64,000 nt of DNA, taken from positions 62,001-126,000 of the forward strand of contig NZ_VYWO01000005.1 in NCBI RefSeq assembly GCF_008726925.1. Reading direction: 5' to 3'. A program made the position numbers and the translations under genes. The DNA comes from Aerococcus sanguinicola (GTDB lineage Bacteria; Bacillota; Bacilli; Lactobacillales; Aerococcaceae). Below, piece by piece: positions 25,005 to 33,529 of the stretch (the stretch's first letter is position 1; each line of letters starts with the position of its first letter). The notes under the pieces were generated by a model. That model was not told where the DNA came from, ran no database searches, and worked only from the letters and a program-made list of their open reading frames with translations.

Positions 25005-26711
25005 CTAATCTCTTCGACGAACAGCTTCATAGAATTGAATGGGATTTCGCTCAAGCAAGTGAGTCTTCAATAGATCTTCCACGCTATTCAAAGTCAGAGG
25101 CCCGCGTACTTGCTTGAACAGATCACGGCTATCAACTTTCTCTTGGACATAGACAAGATTGGGATCTTCAAGTCCTAGCTGGTCGGCTAGAGCCTCCACG
25201 CAGTCATTCAGAGAGCCGATCTCATCGACTAGGCCATTTTGTACCGCCTGCTGTCCCAGGTAAACTCGGCCGCCAGCTAAGGGCTCCAAGTCGTCTGCCG
25301 CTATCTTACGTGCGACTGATACCCGGTCCTTAAACTCAGCGTAGACGGCTTCCATGCTACGAACGAAACGGTCTTTTGATTCATCAGACAGGGGCTCGAA
25401 GGGATTCAAGAAATCGGTTCCTTTCCCCTTGCTGACGCTTCCTAGATGGAGATCTAGTTTTTCTATGGTTCCAGTGAATTCTGGAACCATAGCCACCACG
25501 CCAATCGAACCTGTTAAGCTATTTCGATTAGCGAATAAGCGCTCTCCTGCACAAGCAATGTAATAGCCCCCACTGGCACAATAATCGCCCATCGAGACAT
25601 AGGTTGATAAGTCTAAATGCTTGAATAGTTGATAGATCTTCTCTGCTTCAAGGGCTTCCCCACCCGGACTATCAATTCGAATCACCAGGCCACGCACATG
25701 GTCCATCTTCTTAATCTGGTCGACCTTATTCTTAACATTGTCGTAAGAAATATGTGTTTTTTGGCCAGGCTTGGATTGGATCGTCCCCGAGAGACAGATA
25801 AGGGCCAGCTCCTCTTGGTCGGTCGAGCGACTGGTCCATTTTTTTAGCGGCTTTAGGCCAAAGTGACCTTCTTTATCGCTCAGACACTCATAGGTATCAA
25901 ATGAAACGGTATGCTCTGAGTCGTGGATGTCTAATTCCTTATAGGCTAAGCACCCATCAACCAAGCCCAAATCTAGGGCCTGTTGGCGGTCAGCTAGGAC
26001 AAGGTCGCCAGCTAAGAGCGGCTCCTCAATATCTAGCCCACGCTTTTCTTTAACCAAATCCATAAAATACGTCAAAGACTCATCCCCTAATACTTGCAGG
26101 GACTCGCGTCTAGCTGGGCTCATATTATCATGGTGGTAAGCTTCACCAGCTAGCTTATAGTCTCCAATTGATAAGACATGCATTTTAAGGCCAAAGTTAG
26201 CCAAGAAATCTTTGAGATAAAGGTCATAATAAGCATAGCCCCGCAACCACAAGCTCGCATTATTGGTATCCAGCATATAAATCTTGGGCGCTAGTAAGGC
26301 CATTTGATAGTTCTTTTGGTTGAAGTCTGTGCCATAAGCAATGACTTCCTTATTTTTCGCCATCTCTTCGAATAAGGGGCGGACTTCTTCAATTTGGGCT
26401 AAACTTAAGTCCATACGGTCAACATTCAAGTATACCCGCTCGATCTGTGGATCGTCCCCTAAGTCCTCTAACTTAGCTAGGAAAGCATAATACGAGTCTT
26501 CTGCCTCCCTGGATATCAGGGAACTAGCTTGGTCTTCCTTCAAATCCTCTGTAGCAATCACCACTTGTCTGACTGCCTTGGTCATCACTTCCTTAGTCGG
26601 TGTAGATTTAGCCTTCAGCTTCTTATAAACAATCCCAGCCAAGATTCCTAGTAAGGCAATAAAAATCACAGCGACTAGCAAACCTTCGATCAAGGCGCGA
26701 ATTATAAACAT
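25005..26711 (-). CDS. sppA: Signal peptide peptidase SppA, long (67K) type
   Basis: 568 residues with an N-terminal membrane anchor (VAVIFIALLGILAGIVY). Two tandem ClpP-like halves: the first holds the likely general-base Lys in GDYKLAGEAYHHDNMSPARR, the second the nucleophile Ser in YCASGGYYIACAG and 'GSIGVVAMVPEF'. This layout is that of the E. coli 67K SppA rather than the short Bacillus form. It degrades leftover signal peptides in the membrane. It is the last chromosomal gene before the integrated element. Confidence 0.9.
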   Translation of the reverse strand: MFIIRALIEGLLVAVIFIALLGILAGIVYKKLKAKSTPTKEVMTKAVRQVVIATEDLKEDQASSLISREAEDSYYAFLAKLEDLGDDPQIERVYLNVDRMDLSLAQIEEVRPLFEEMAKNKEVIAYGTDFNQKNYQMALLAPKIYMLDTNNASLWLRGYAYYDLYLKDFLANFGLKMHVLSIGDYKLAGEAYHHDNMSPARRESLQVLGDESLTYFMDLVKEKRGLDIEEPLLAGDLVLADRQQALDLGLVDGCLAYKELDIHDSEHTVSFDTYECLSDKEGHFGLKPLKKWTSRSTDQEELALICLSGTIQSKPGQKTHISYDNVKNKVDQIKKMDHVRGLVIRIDSPGGEALEAEKIYQLFKHLDLSTYVSMGDYCASGGYYIACAGERLFANRNSLTGSIGVVAMVPEFTGTIEKLDLHLGSVSKGKGTDFLNPFEPLSDESKDRFVRSMEAVYAEFKDRVSVARKIAADDLEPLAGGRVYLGQQAVQNGLVDEIGSLNDCVEALADQLGLEDPNLVYVQEKVDSRDLFKQVRGPLTLNSVEDLLKTHLLERNPIQFYEAVRRRD

Positions 26712-27033
26712 ATCATCAGTCCTTTTTCAATTTAAAATTTACCACACCCTTCTCTGCAGCGATGACGTGGATGGATTCATTGTATAACAGCTAGGAGGCA
26801 AAGGGAATATGATACTTTTTTGTTATATTTTTTTAGTTAACCTTTTCCCAAATTAGATCCATTCACATTTTATTGAAGGAAAATCTGATTAGTATGTCTA
26901 AAGCTAACAATTCAACCCTTAGAGCCTCTCTATTTAAGCTTTCCCAGTAGACACATAGCCCCCTCGACATCCCCGGCAGCTTCTTCTCCAAAACAAAAGC
27001 CCCCACACTGGAGGGCTTTTTACATATGAAATC
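26712..27033. other. Chromosome-element junction region
   Basis: No gene. On the sppA side there is a possible promoter (TACAAT about 85 bp before sppA). From about 27,000 rightward the DNA becomes much richer in A and T. The recombinase stop codon at 27034 lies only 13 bp beyond a terminator, so the left attachment site is probably between about 26,990 and 27,040. The exact crossover bases cannot be read without the right end or an empty site. Confidence 0.5.
26995..27021. terminator. Terminator at the left edge of the element
   Basis: Arms AAAAGCCC and GGGCTTTT with T run on either strand. It now ends the recombinase transcript; it may have belonged to a chromosomal gene displaced by the insertion. 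Confidence 0.75.
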
Positions 27034-28839
27034 CTATACCATGGAGCACTCTATTGTTTTGTCTTCTCTAATAGAGCTACTGCTTCCACATGCGTTGTCT
27101 TTTGATTGGGAACATAATTTTTTATCCTCGTCATTCTTGTAGGAACACAATTTATTAATGTCATTGTCTTTGGCATTTTTTCTTTTATCTTTAAAGTTAT
27201 TAGAATCTTGACTATCTTTAACTCCTGTTTTGAAATAGAATGTTAAGTCATAAGGATGAACTGTTCCGTCTTTATCAATTCTACCCACTACGACTTTATC
27301 AACTATGCTTTCGAATACTGTTCTATTAAATTCCTCTATAATTTCTTTGTTTTCTAAGACCTTTTTAAATTGCTTTAGTCTTTCTTTAATAGAGTTTTCA
27401 TCTTTTATCGTTAGTTCTAGTGTTTTCTTTTCATCAAGTAATTCTTCTTTTTGTTTTGTGAGTTTTTTATACTTTTTAGCATAAACTTCTTCGTCTATAC
27501 TATCTTCTAAATGAAGATCAACTAACTTTCTTTCTTGACTAATGATTCTGTTTAATTGGTTTTCTAACTTTTTCAAATCCTTGACTAAAGTATCATCATT
27601 TATTTCTTCTTCAACAATTTTTAAAAAGTCATCTATTACTGTTGAATCTGCATGGCATAATTGCCTATAGCTTTCAACAAATGCTTTTTCTATTGCTGCT
27701 TCTTGTATTCCTTTTGAATGAGGGCAATATTTTTTACCTTTTTTAGTTGACTTTACACATTGCCAGTTAATTTTTTTGTAAATTGAACTGGTGTGCCAAG
27801 TTCTTCTTGAAAGTATTTCACCACAAAATCCACATACCAGCATACTTGAAAAAGCGTATTGTCTTGATAGTTTTTCTCTTTTTCTATCCTTGTTAGCAAT
27901 AGTGTTTCTATTTTGTGCTCTCCTGAGTCTAATCTCCTGAGCCTTCTCAAAATCTTCTTTTGATATAATTGGCTCGTGATGATTTTCAATATGGTATTTA
28001 TCAGATTCTCCAAAATTTGCTAGTCTTCTTTTTGTTATTGGATCAACTGTAAAAGTTTTTCCCATTAGTATATCGCCAATATACTTTTCATTCTTAATTA
28101 CCCCTAACACTGTAGTATCAGACCATTTTGTTTTACCTCTAGGGGTGAGATATCCTTGTTCTTCTAGTTCCCTACCAATGACCGAACCACCATTGCCTTC
28201 TAAATATCTTTTAAAGATATATCTAACAATTTTGGCTTCTTCTTCATTTATAGAGATACTTTTTGTTATAGGGTCATAGTCGTATCCAAGGCAACCTTGA
28301 AAACCAATAAGTTCCCCTTTTTCCATTTTCATTTTCAGTCCTTTTTTTACATGGGCTGAGGTATTTTCTACTTCTTGTTGAGCTACTGAACTTAATATTG
28401 TTAATAGTAACTCTCCATCCATTGTCAAAGTATCTATATTTTCTTCTTCAAATACTACACCAACATTGTTTTCCTTTAATAGTCTTACATACTTTAAGGT
28501 ATCTAATGTATTTCTAGCAAATCTTGATATAGATTTAGTAATTATCATGTCTATATCTCCATTTTGGCAATCACTAATTAGTCTCATGAAATCAGCTCTC
28601 TTACTAGCAGTTGTTCCTGTTGTTGCTTCATCTGCATATATACCAGCCAGAGTCCAGTTCTTATTATTTTTTATTAGATTTGTGTAATAATCAACTTGCG
28701 ATTTATATGATTCAAGTTGGTCTTTACTATCTGTACTTACTCGACAATATGCTGCAACACGTTTTAAATCTAAATGTAGTGCATTTCTATTTCTAGCTCC
28801 TGTATTTGAAGCTTTAATTAATTTTACTTTAGTATTCAT
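27034..28839 (-). CDS. Large serine recombinase (integrase/excisionase of the element)
   Basis: 601 residues. Resolvase domain with nucleophile Ser35 in AYCRVSTD and 'IDMIITKSISRFARNTLDTL'; recombinase domain 'GCLGYDYDP...VRYIFKRYLEGNG'; a zinc ribbon (CGFCGEIL...WQCVKSTKKGKKYCP, about 336-375); then a coiled coil (about 410-480). This is the TndX/TnpX class that integrates and excises conjugative and mobilisable transposons by strand exchange at a two-base crossover. It sits at the extreme end of the element, with its stop against the chromosome, as usual for the class. Confidence 0.93.
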   Translation of the reverse strand: MNTKVKLIKASNTGARNRNALHLDLKRVAAYCRVSTDSKDQLESYKSQVDYYTNLIKNNKNWTLAGIYADEATTGTTASKRADFMRLISDCQNGDIDMIITKSISRFARNTLDTLKYVRLLKENNVGVVFEEENIDTLTMDGELLLTILSSVAQQEVENTSAHVKKGLKMKMEKGELIGFQGCLGYDYDPITKSISINEEEAKIVRYIFKRYLEGNGGSVIGRELEEQGYLTPRGKTKWSDTTVLGVIKNEKYIGDILMGKTFTVDPITKRRLANFGESDKYHIENHHEPIISKEDFEKAQEIRLRRAQNRNTIANKDRKREKLSRQYAFSSMLVCGFCGEILSRRTWHTSSIYKKINWQCVKSTKKGKKYCPHSKGIQEAAIEKAFVESYRQLCHADSTVIDDFLKIVEEEINDDTLVKDLKKLENQLNRIISQERKLVDLHLEDSIDEEVYAKKYKKLTKQKEELLDEKKTLELTIKDENSIKERLKQFKKVLENKEIIEEFNRTVFESIVDKVVVGRIDKDGTVHPYDLTFYFKTGVKDSQDSNNFKDKRKNAKDNDINKLCSYKNDEDKKLCSQSKDNACGSSSSIREDKTIECSMV

Positions 28840-28882
28840 TTTACCTCCTTCCCATTTTGTGTCTTTCTACAGTATTATTTTA

Positions 28883-29032
28883 TCATAAAATTAATTGTTT
28901 TCTATCAATTTTCTTGTAATCTTTTTCTATTCTAGTCTTTATTTTTGTGTATTCCTTATCATTAATTAATTTAAGATCATAAAGTCTACATAACATAGCT
29001 ACTCTCATGCTATAAACTTTTATTGCTTTCAT
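28883..29032 (-). CDS. 49-residue basic protein upstream of the recombinase
   Basis: ATG 29032 follows GGAGG with a five-base gap; stop TGA at 28883. The product begins MKAIKVYSMRVAMLCRLYDL and is rich in Lys/Arg and helical in character. It ends 44 bp before the recombinase gene and would be in the same transcript. Similar short ORFs precede recombinases in related elements in my memory, but no function is known; an excisionase-like helper is only a guess. Confidence 0.6.
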   Translation of the reverse strand: MKAIKVYSMRVAMLCRLYDLKLINDKEYTKIKTRIEKDYKKIDRKQLIL

Positions 29033-29051
29033 AATAACCTCCTATGTAAAT

Positions 29052-29093
29052 TTAAGTTTTTTGACATTGACAAGTGCCTTGGATTAGCAACAT
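29052..29093 (-). CDS. 13-codon ORF (possible leader peptide)
   Basis: ATG 29093 follows GGAGGTGAG at good distance and encodes MLLIQGTCQCQKT. Its ribosome site lies inside the last codons of the 22-codon ORF upstream. Short length makes a regulatory (coupling) role more likely than a stable product. Confidence 0.35.
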   Translation of the reverse strand: MLLIQGTCQCQKT

Positions 29094-29100
29094 AGGAATC

Positions 29101-29169
29101 TCACCTCCGCCTCTGTTCAGGATGAGCCGGCTTTAACCTTAGAAGTATCATTATCCTCATTTTCTTCAT
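29101..29169 (-). CDS. 22-codon ORF (possible leader peptide)
   Basis: ATG 29169 after AGGGAGGG (long spacing); product MKKMRIMILLRLKPAHPEQ followed by three Arg and TGA. Its stop lies on the ribosome site of the next short ORF. Confidence 0.35.
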   Translation of the reverse strand: MKKMRIMILLRLKPAHPEQRRR

Positions 29170-29504
29170 TGCGAATAGGGTATCCCTCCCTATATTCAAA
29201 CTCTTACTTATCGCTCCCTTTCTTCTTCCCTTGCTTTTAGCTTAGCAGTACTTGTTTTGCCGAATTATTCAGCAGAAAGATCTTGGCGGATAGGTTATCA
29301 CGCTCCAAAAATGATTAACGTCTTGTCTTGGTCTATTCAATTGTTAAGGTTCAAAATTTATCGAGAGCTATTAATCTTTTTAAAATTTGACCATCAGAAA
29401 ATACTTATCTTGATGAAACAAAATTGTTTAAAATTACCCTCTTATACTTAACAGTGAAAAGAAGTCTTTCTTGGTAACCAATTTTCAAAAATAAATTTGC
29501 TTAA
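29170..29504. other. Non-coding stretch between the sigma-like gene and the short ORFs
   Basis: No ORF with a good ribosome site on either strand; a 64-residue plus-strand frame at 29257 lacks any support. It contains one copy (29437-29474) of a 38-bp imperfect repeat whose other copy is in the terminator at 29521-29559. A promoter for the recombinase transcript should lie here, but I cannot point to one. Confidence 0.5.
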
Positions 29505-29552
29505 ATAAAAAAGTCCAATTCCCACTGTATAAGTAACAGTGAAAATTAGACC
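29505..29552 (-). terminator. Terminator after the sigma-like gene
   Basis: Minus strand: GTCTAATTTTCACTGT pairs with ACAGTGGGAATTGGAC around TACTTAT, then six T residues. Confidence 0.8.
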
Positions 29553-29569
29553 CTCTTGGCAACTGTCAT

Positions 29570-29980
29570 CTAAAAGTTTTCCAACATTTCCTTTAGTTTT
29601 TCTAAGACTTTATTACGCCTTTTAATAACGGCTGGATGAGAAATATTCAGTTTGGCAGCTACTTCTCTAATTGTTTCTTCTTTATAAAAAAGACTTTCTA
29701 CCAAATCCCTTTCAACAGGGTTGAGTTTAGAAATAGCTCTTCTTACTTCTTCAATCATTTCCTTTGTTTCGATAATTTTTTCAACATCAAATTCCAGATC
29801 TTCTAAATTTTCTTCAAAATTACCATCATGATCATAGGAACAAAAAAAGAAACAGTTATTTAACCTGTCTCTTCTCGTTTGATATTTCTCTTTATTCAAT
29901 TCACTATGATAAGCAAGATATACCTCTTTGCTAACAACTACTTTCTTCCCTTCTACAAATAAATAGTATTCTTTGTCCAT
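29570..29980 (-). CDS. Sigma-70 region 4-like factor of the element
   Basis: 136 residues from ATG 29980 (after AAGGAGG). The C-terminal third, 'LNPVERDLVESLFYKEETIREVAAKLNISHPAVIKRRNKVLEKLKEML', is a sigma region 4-type helix-turn-helix. Region 2 is not evident, so it may be an anti-/partial sigma or a transcription activator as found in Tn916-like elements. It could drive recombinase or conjugation genes; the target is unknown. Ends before a strong terminator. Confidence 0.75.
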   Translation of the reverse strand: MDKEYYLFVEGKKVVVSKEVYLAYHSELNKEKYQTRRDRLNNCFFFCSYDHDGNFEENLEDLEFDVEKIIETKEMIEEVRRAISKLNPVERDLVESLFYKEETIREVAAKLNISHPAVIKRRNKVLEKLKEMLENF

Positions 29981-30076
29981 TAATTTTTCCTCCTTGTTGA
30001 CATGAATTTCTTTTGTTTGAAAATAAAATTCACACAAGGAGGGTTTCTAATTCTATGCATATATTCTCCTGGGCAT

Positions 30077-30113
30077 AAAAAAAGACCGAAAGAAAATAAA
30101 TTCTTTCAGTCAA
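30077..30113 (-). terminator. Terminator after the 186-residue protein gene
   Basis: Minus strand: GACTGAAAGAA / TTCTTTCGGTC then seven T residues. Confidence 0.8.
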
Positions 30114-30249
30114 TAAATGCCAATATTAAATTTAGGTGCAAATCACCTATCATGGATATTATATATGCACTTAAGTACACATAAAATTCGTATATGGTAC
30201 TTTTTTCATTCGGAAATAGTACGCAATAAGTTCGTCATAATTTAACTTT

Positions 30250-30810
30250 TTAGATGTTCATTATATCATCAATACTACGACCGTCTTCAAGTTGACTAAT
30301 AGCAGTTGGTAAAGTATATCCCCAAATTATTACACCAACCAATGCAATTGCTTCCTTTTTTCTTTGGTAATAAACAGTTCTCTCTAAAGATACACTTCTC
30401 ATACAAGCTTCATCAGTAATCTTTTTTTCAGCAATGTAGTAGTTATAAATAATCTTATGATAAGTTTCTCCATACTCTGGATAAACTTTTAGTCTAACAC
30501 AGGCATCATAAATTATTAAAAGCATAAGCTTACTATCCATTACATTGGATACTCTGTTATTAAACTTTTCTTCAACTTTTTCTGGAGCAAATGTAGAAAG
30601 ATACAAGTAAGCAGATTCTGAAGTTGATCCATAGTTTTCTTTACTCTCAAACATCATAAAATTTGCCCTACTATCTACTGCCCAGGTAACTTGTCTATAT
30701 AAACTTAAAATAAGTTTTGCAGCCGAACTAATCTCTTCAAATTTCAAGTTGCTATCTGCATACATGTTCATTATATTCTTTAAAGTTTTACTTATTCTCA
30801 ATCTAATCAC
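30250..30810 (-). CDS. 186-residue protein of unknown function, element regulator candidate
   Basis: Not recognised. Mostly helical, soluble; the part 'SLERTVYYQRKKEAIALVGVIIWG' (about 138-161) resembles the C-terminal helix-turn-helix of ArpU/RinA-like phage regulators, loosely. It faces the repressor gene from the other side of a shared promoter region and has its own promoter and terminator, so a role in control of the element is plausible. No start other than ATG 30810 has a better ribosome site. Confidence 0.55.
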   Translation of the reverse strand: MIRLRISKTLKNIMNMYADSNLKFEEISSAAKLILSLYRQVTWAVDSRANFMMFESKENYGSTSESAYLYLSTFAPEKVEEKFNNRVSNVMDSKLMLLIIYDACVRLKVYPEYGETYHKIIYNYYIAEKKITDEACMRSVSLERTVYYQRKKEAIALVGVIIWGYTLPTAISQLEDGRSIDDIMNI

Positions 30811-30824
30811 CCCAATACAATTTA

Positions 30825-30853
30825 TTTACAACCCTGAATGTTTGTGCTATAAT
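30825..30853 (+). promoter_or_regulatory. Promoter of the XRE-ImmA operon
   Basis: -35 TTTACA (30825-30830), 17 bp, extended -10 TGCTATAAT (TATAAT 30848-30853). Confidence 0.8.
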
Positions 30854-30903
30854 ATGAATATAAGTTCAGTTTGTATTATATCTCAAATTGAAAAATAATT
30901 CAA
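30848..30903 (-). promoter_or_regulatory. Promoter of the 30250 gene, facing the repressor promoter, with a palindrome between
   Basis: Minus strand: -35 TTGAAT (30898-30903), 17 bp, -10 TATAAT (30875-30880). The two -10 elements form the ends of an inverted repeat (TATAATA ... TATTATA). Each RNA polymerase would run into the other, so binding by the XRE protein could flip the choice of promoter. Confidence 0.7.
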
Positions 30904-30959
30904 GCACTATTGTTCGTATTAAAAGTTATAAATGCACATTAGTACAGGAGGTTAAAATT

Positions 30960-31361
30960 ATGGCTTTTGCGGATAGATTAAAGGAATTTCGTGAAAAAGA
31001 AAAGTTAAGTCAAGCAGATTTTGCAAAAATGATAGGAATAAGTACAAGAACTCTTGTACATTATGAAGACGGAGAAAGATACCCAAGAGATGTCGAGGTT
31101 TACAAAAAAATAGCTGAGGTTATGGACTGTGATTACAATTATCTTCTAGAAGAAAGTGACGAGTTTTTAAATAGAGTTTATAACATGGGTGGCAAAAGAG
31201 AATTAGAAAAAGCTAGAGCATTAACAGAAGGTCTAAGCTCTTTATTTGCTGGTGGAGAAATTTCTGACGAAGATAAAGATGCTGCTTTTGAAGCTATTAC
31301 TCGTGCTTATTGGGAGGCTAAAAGAGAAAACAAGAAATACGGTCGTAAGAAAAAAGATTAG
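30960..31361 (+). CDS. XRE-family repressor (ImmR-like)
   Basis: 133 residues from ATG 30960 after AGGAGG. N-terminal helix-turn-helix 'LKEFREKEKLSQADFAKMIGISTRTLVHYEDGERYPRDVEVYKKIAEVMDCDYNYLL' (about 6-63), then a helical tail for self-association. It is followed by an ImmA/IrrE-type protease gene, the pairing known from ICEBs1, where the protease cuts the repressor after DNA damage to induce excision. It probably represses the opposing promoter at 30875-30903. Confidence 0.88.
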   Translation: MAFADRLKEFREKEKLSQADFAKMIGISTRTLVHYEDGERYPRDVEVYKKIAEVMDCDYNYLLEESDEFLNRVYNMGGKRELEKARALTEGLSSLFAGGEISDEDKDAAFEAITRAYWEAKRENKKYGRKKKD

Positions 31362-31369
31362 GTGATTTT

Positions 31370-31921
31370 ATGAGCATGAATCGCTATATATATGATAAGG
31401 TTAATCGACTTATAAAAAAATATAAGACACGAGATCCTATCGAATTAATAGAAGCTTTGAATATTAACCTGGTATATCTACCTGAAACAAAAATACTTTT
31501 AGGAATGTACCATTATATTCAAAGGAATAGATTTATTTTTATAAGTAGCAACACAAATTTTAATAGAAAGACTATACTAGCACATGAATTAGGTCACGAT
31601 CAACTTCACAGAGATTATTGTATGAGGGGCGGAGCTTTTCATGACCAAATAGTGCTAAACCCTACAAATAAATTTGAAACTGAAGCAAATATTTTTGCAG
31701 CTCATTTATTAATAAGTGATGAAGATGTCCTCGATAATATCAATGATCAAGTTTGTGATTATGAAATCGCTGGACAATTAGGTGTAGATATAAATTTACT
31801 AAATCTAAAAATTTCTGAGTTAGCAAAAATGGGCAAGTTTAATAAACCAGTTAATGTTAATATACCTCAGGGAGATTTTCTTAAAAACTATCGCCCTGAA
31901 CATGATGATGATTATTATTAG
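31370..31921 (+). CDS. ImmA/IrrE-family metallopeptidase
   Basis: 183 residues with the zinc motif HELGH (His72, Glu73, His76) and a downstream acidic helix 'FETEANIFAAHLLI' that supplies the third ligand. This family cleaves XRE repressors encoded alongside. The gene begins eight bases after the repressor gene. Together they form the likely induction switch of the element. Confidence 0.9.
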   Translation: MSMNRYIYDKVNRLIKKYKTRDPIELIEALNINLVYLPETKILLGMYHYIQRNRFIFISSNTNFNRKTILAHELGHDQLHRDYCMRGGAFHDQIVLNPTNKFETEANIFAAHLLISDEDVLDNINDQVCDYEIAGQLGVDINLLNLKISELAKMGKFNKPVNVNIPQGDFLKNYRPEHDDDYY

Positions 31922-31929
31922 GAGACTCT

Positions 31930-32412
31930 ATGGGAATTTTTATTACAGGATATTTTTTATTAATCCTTTCTGGAATAGTTTTCTACTATCTCATCTCTAC
32001 CTACTCTGTAAAAATCTCAGCATTTTTGATTGATTTTATAGTTATAGGTTTAGGATTTTATATATCCATAAAAGATAAACTAGATAACAAATTAGCTATT
32101 CCCCTTTCAATTACAGCAGTAATAATTTATGGAATATTGCTAGTTTTAATAAATCGAAAGCTACCAAAGGTTAGCAGGTTTTTAAACTATATAATTGCTT
32201 TTATAGGAGCATCAGTCGCCCTATGGTTGGCACTTGATTTTATAACAAACACTCTAGCCGCTTTTAAAATAATAGGTCAAACTTATCATCAATTACCAAT
32301 AACAAAAAATATGATGATAAATTCCTTTATACATTATCTAATTGTATTCTTGATTAGTATTCCAGTGTTTAAAGGTAGAATGAAATTTATACATGGAGGA
32401 AATTATGAGTAA
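31930..32412 (+). CDS. Membrane protein with about five helices, function unknown
   Basis: 160 residues; hydrophobic segments at about 2-22, 26-46, 55-75, 84-108 and 132-150; no recognised family. It begins eight bases after the protease gene and overlaps the next gene by eight, so it is part of the same four-gene operon. Candidates are entry exclusion, immunity or a signal input to the switch; the sequence does not decide. Confidence 0.7.
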   Translation: MGIFITGYFLLILSGIVFYYLISTYSVKISAFLIDFIVIGLGFYISIKDKLDNKLAIPLSITAVIIYGILLVLINRKLPKVSRFLNYIIAFIGASVALWLALDFITNTLAAFKIIGQTYHQLPITKNMMINSFIHYLIVFLISIPVFKGRMKFIHGGNYE

Positions 32413-33478
32413 AGAAATGGATAAAAATAAAGACGAAAATCAGAAAAAAAAAGAACTTCAAATCAGATCATCCGCTGCTGAATACTTGACTTTTATTGCA
32501 GCAAATGGTGATGATCAAGAAGCTATTGAAATTAGATATGAAGATGAAAATATTTGGCTTACTCAAAAGATGATGGCAGCTCTTTATGATGTCAGTACTG
32601 CAGCAATAAATCAGCACCTAAAAAAAATATTTGACGATAACGAACTAGACGAAAATTCAGTTATTAAGAAATACTTAATAACTGCAAACGACGGAAAATC
32701 ATATAATACAAAACACTATAACCTACAAGCAATTATTGCAGTAGGCTTTAAAGTAAATAATGAACGTGCAGTACAATTTAGAAAGTGGTCAAACCAAATT
32801 GTAAAAGATTTTACAATTAAAGGTTGGGCGATGGATGATGAAAGACTCAAGAATTCTGGCACAAAACTTACCAAGGATTATTTCGAAAAATTACTTGTAA
32901 AAATTCGTGAAATTAGATTATCTGAGAGAAGATTCTATCAAAAAATCACAGATATTTATGCCACCTCTTTAGATTATGATCCATCTGCAAAAGCAACAAA
33001 AAGATTTTTTGCAGCTATTCAAAACAAATTGCACTATGCAATTCATGGAAAAACTGCAGCTGAATTAATTGTAGATAGAGCCAACCACAAAACTAAAAAT
33101 ATGGGACTTACTACTTGGGAAGGATCTCCAGATTCAAAAATTCATAAATATGATGTAGTTGTTGCAAAAAATTATCTAAATGAAGAAGAATTAAATCAAA
33201 TGCAAAGAATTGTTTCATCTTATTTGGACATGGCAGAACTACAAGCAGAAAGACATATCCCGATGACAATGGAAGATTGGGAAAAAAGATTAAATGGATT
33301 TTTACAATTATGGGATAAAGAAATCTTAAACGACGCAGGAAAAGTATCTGCAGCTCTAGCTAAAAAACACGCAGAGACTGAGTTTGAAAAATATAGAATC
33401 ATACAAGATAGGCTCTACAAAAGTGATTTTGATAAATTCCTAGAACTAGAAGATGATACTAAAAAATTAGAAGAATAA
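32405..33478 (+). CDS. RhuM-family protein
   Basis: 357 residues. 'IWLTQKMMAALYDVSTAAINQHLKKIFDDNEL...VIKKYLI', 'YNLQAIIAVGFKVNNERAVQFRKWSNQIVKDFTIKGW' and 'RRFYQKITDIYATSLDYDP' are the conserved blocks of the RhuM ('virulence protein') family, common in genomic islands. The N-terminal part resembles a phage-repressor-like DNA-binding domain. Its molecular role is not established. ATG 32405 follows GGAGG. Last gene of the operon before the mob region. Confidence 0.82.
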   Translation: MSKEMDKNKDENQKKKELQIRSSAAEYLTFIAANGDDQEAIEIRYEDENIWLTQKMMAALYDVSTAAINQHLKKIFDDNELDENSVIKKYLITANDGKSYNTKHYNLQAIIAVGFKVNNERAVQFRKWSNQIVKDFTIKGWAMDDERLKNSGTKLTKDYFEKLLVKIREIRLSERRFYQKITDIYATSLDYDPSAKATKRFFAAIQNKLHYAIHGKTAAELIVDRANHKTKNMGLTTWEGSPDSKIHKYDVVVAKNYLNEEELNQMQRIVSSYLDMAELQAERHIPMTMEDWEKRLNGFLQLWDKEILNDAGKVSAALAKKHAETEFEKYRIIQDRLYKSDFDKFLELEDDTKKLEE

Positions 33479-33529
33479 CTTAATATACGCTTAACGCTTA
33501 TAACTTTAATAGCTTTAATAGCAAGCACA

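Noticed and set aside
29257..29451. 64-residue plus-strand frame
   Set aside because: No ribosome site, no family, against the direction of all neighbouring transcripts.
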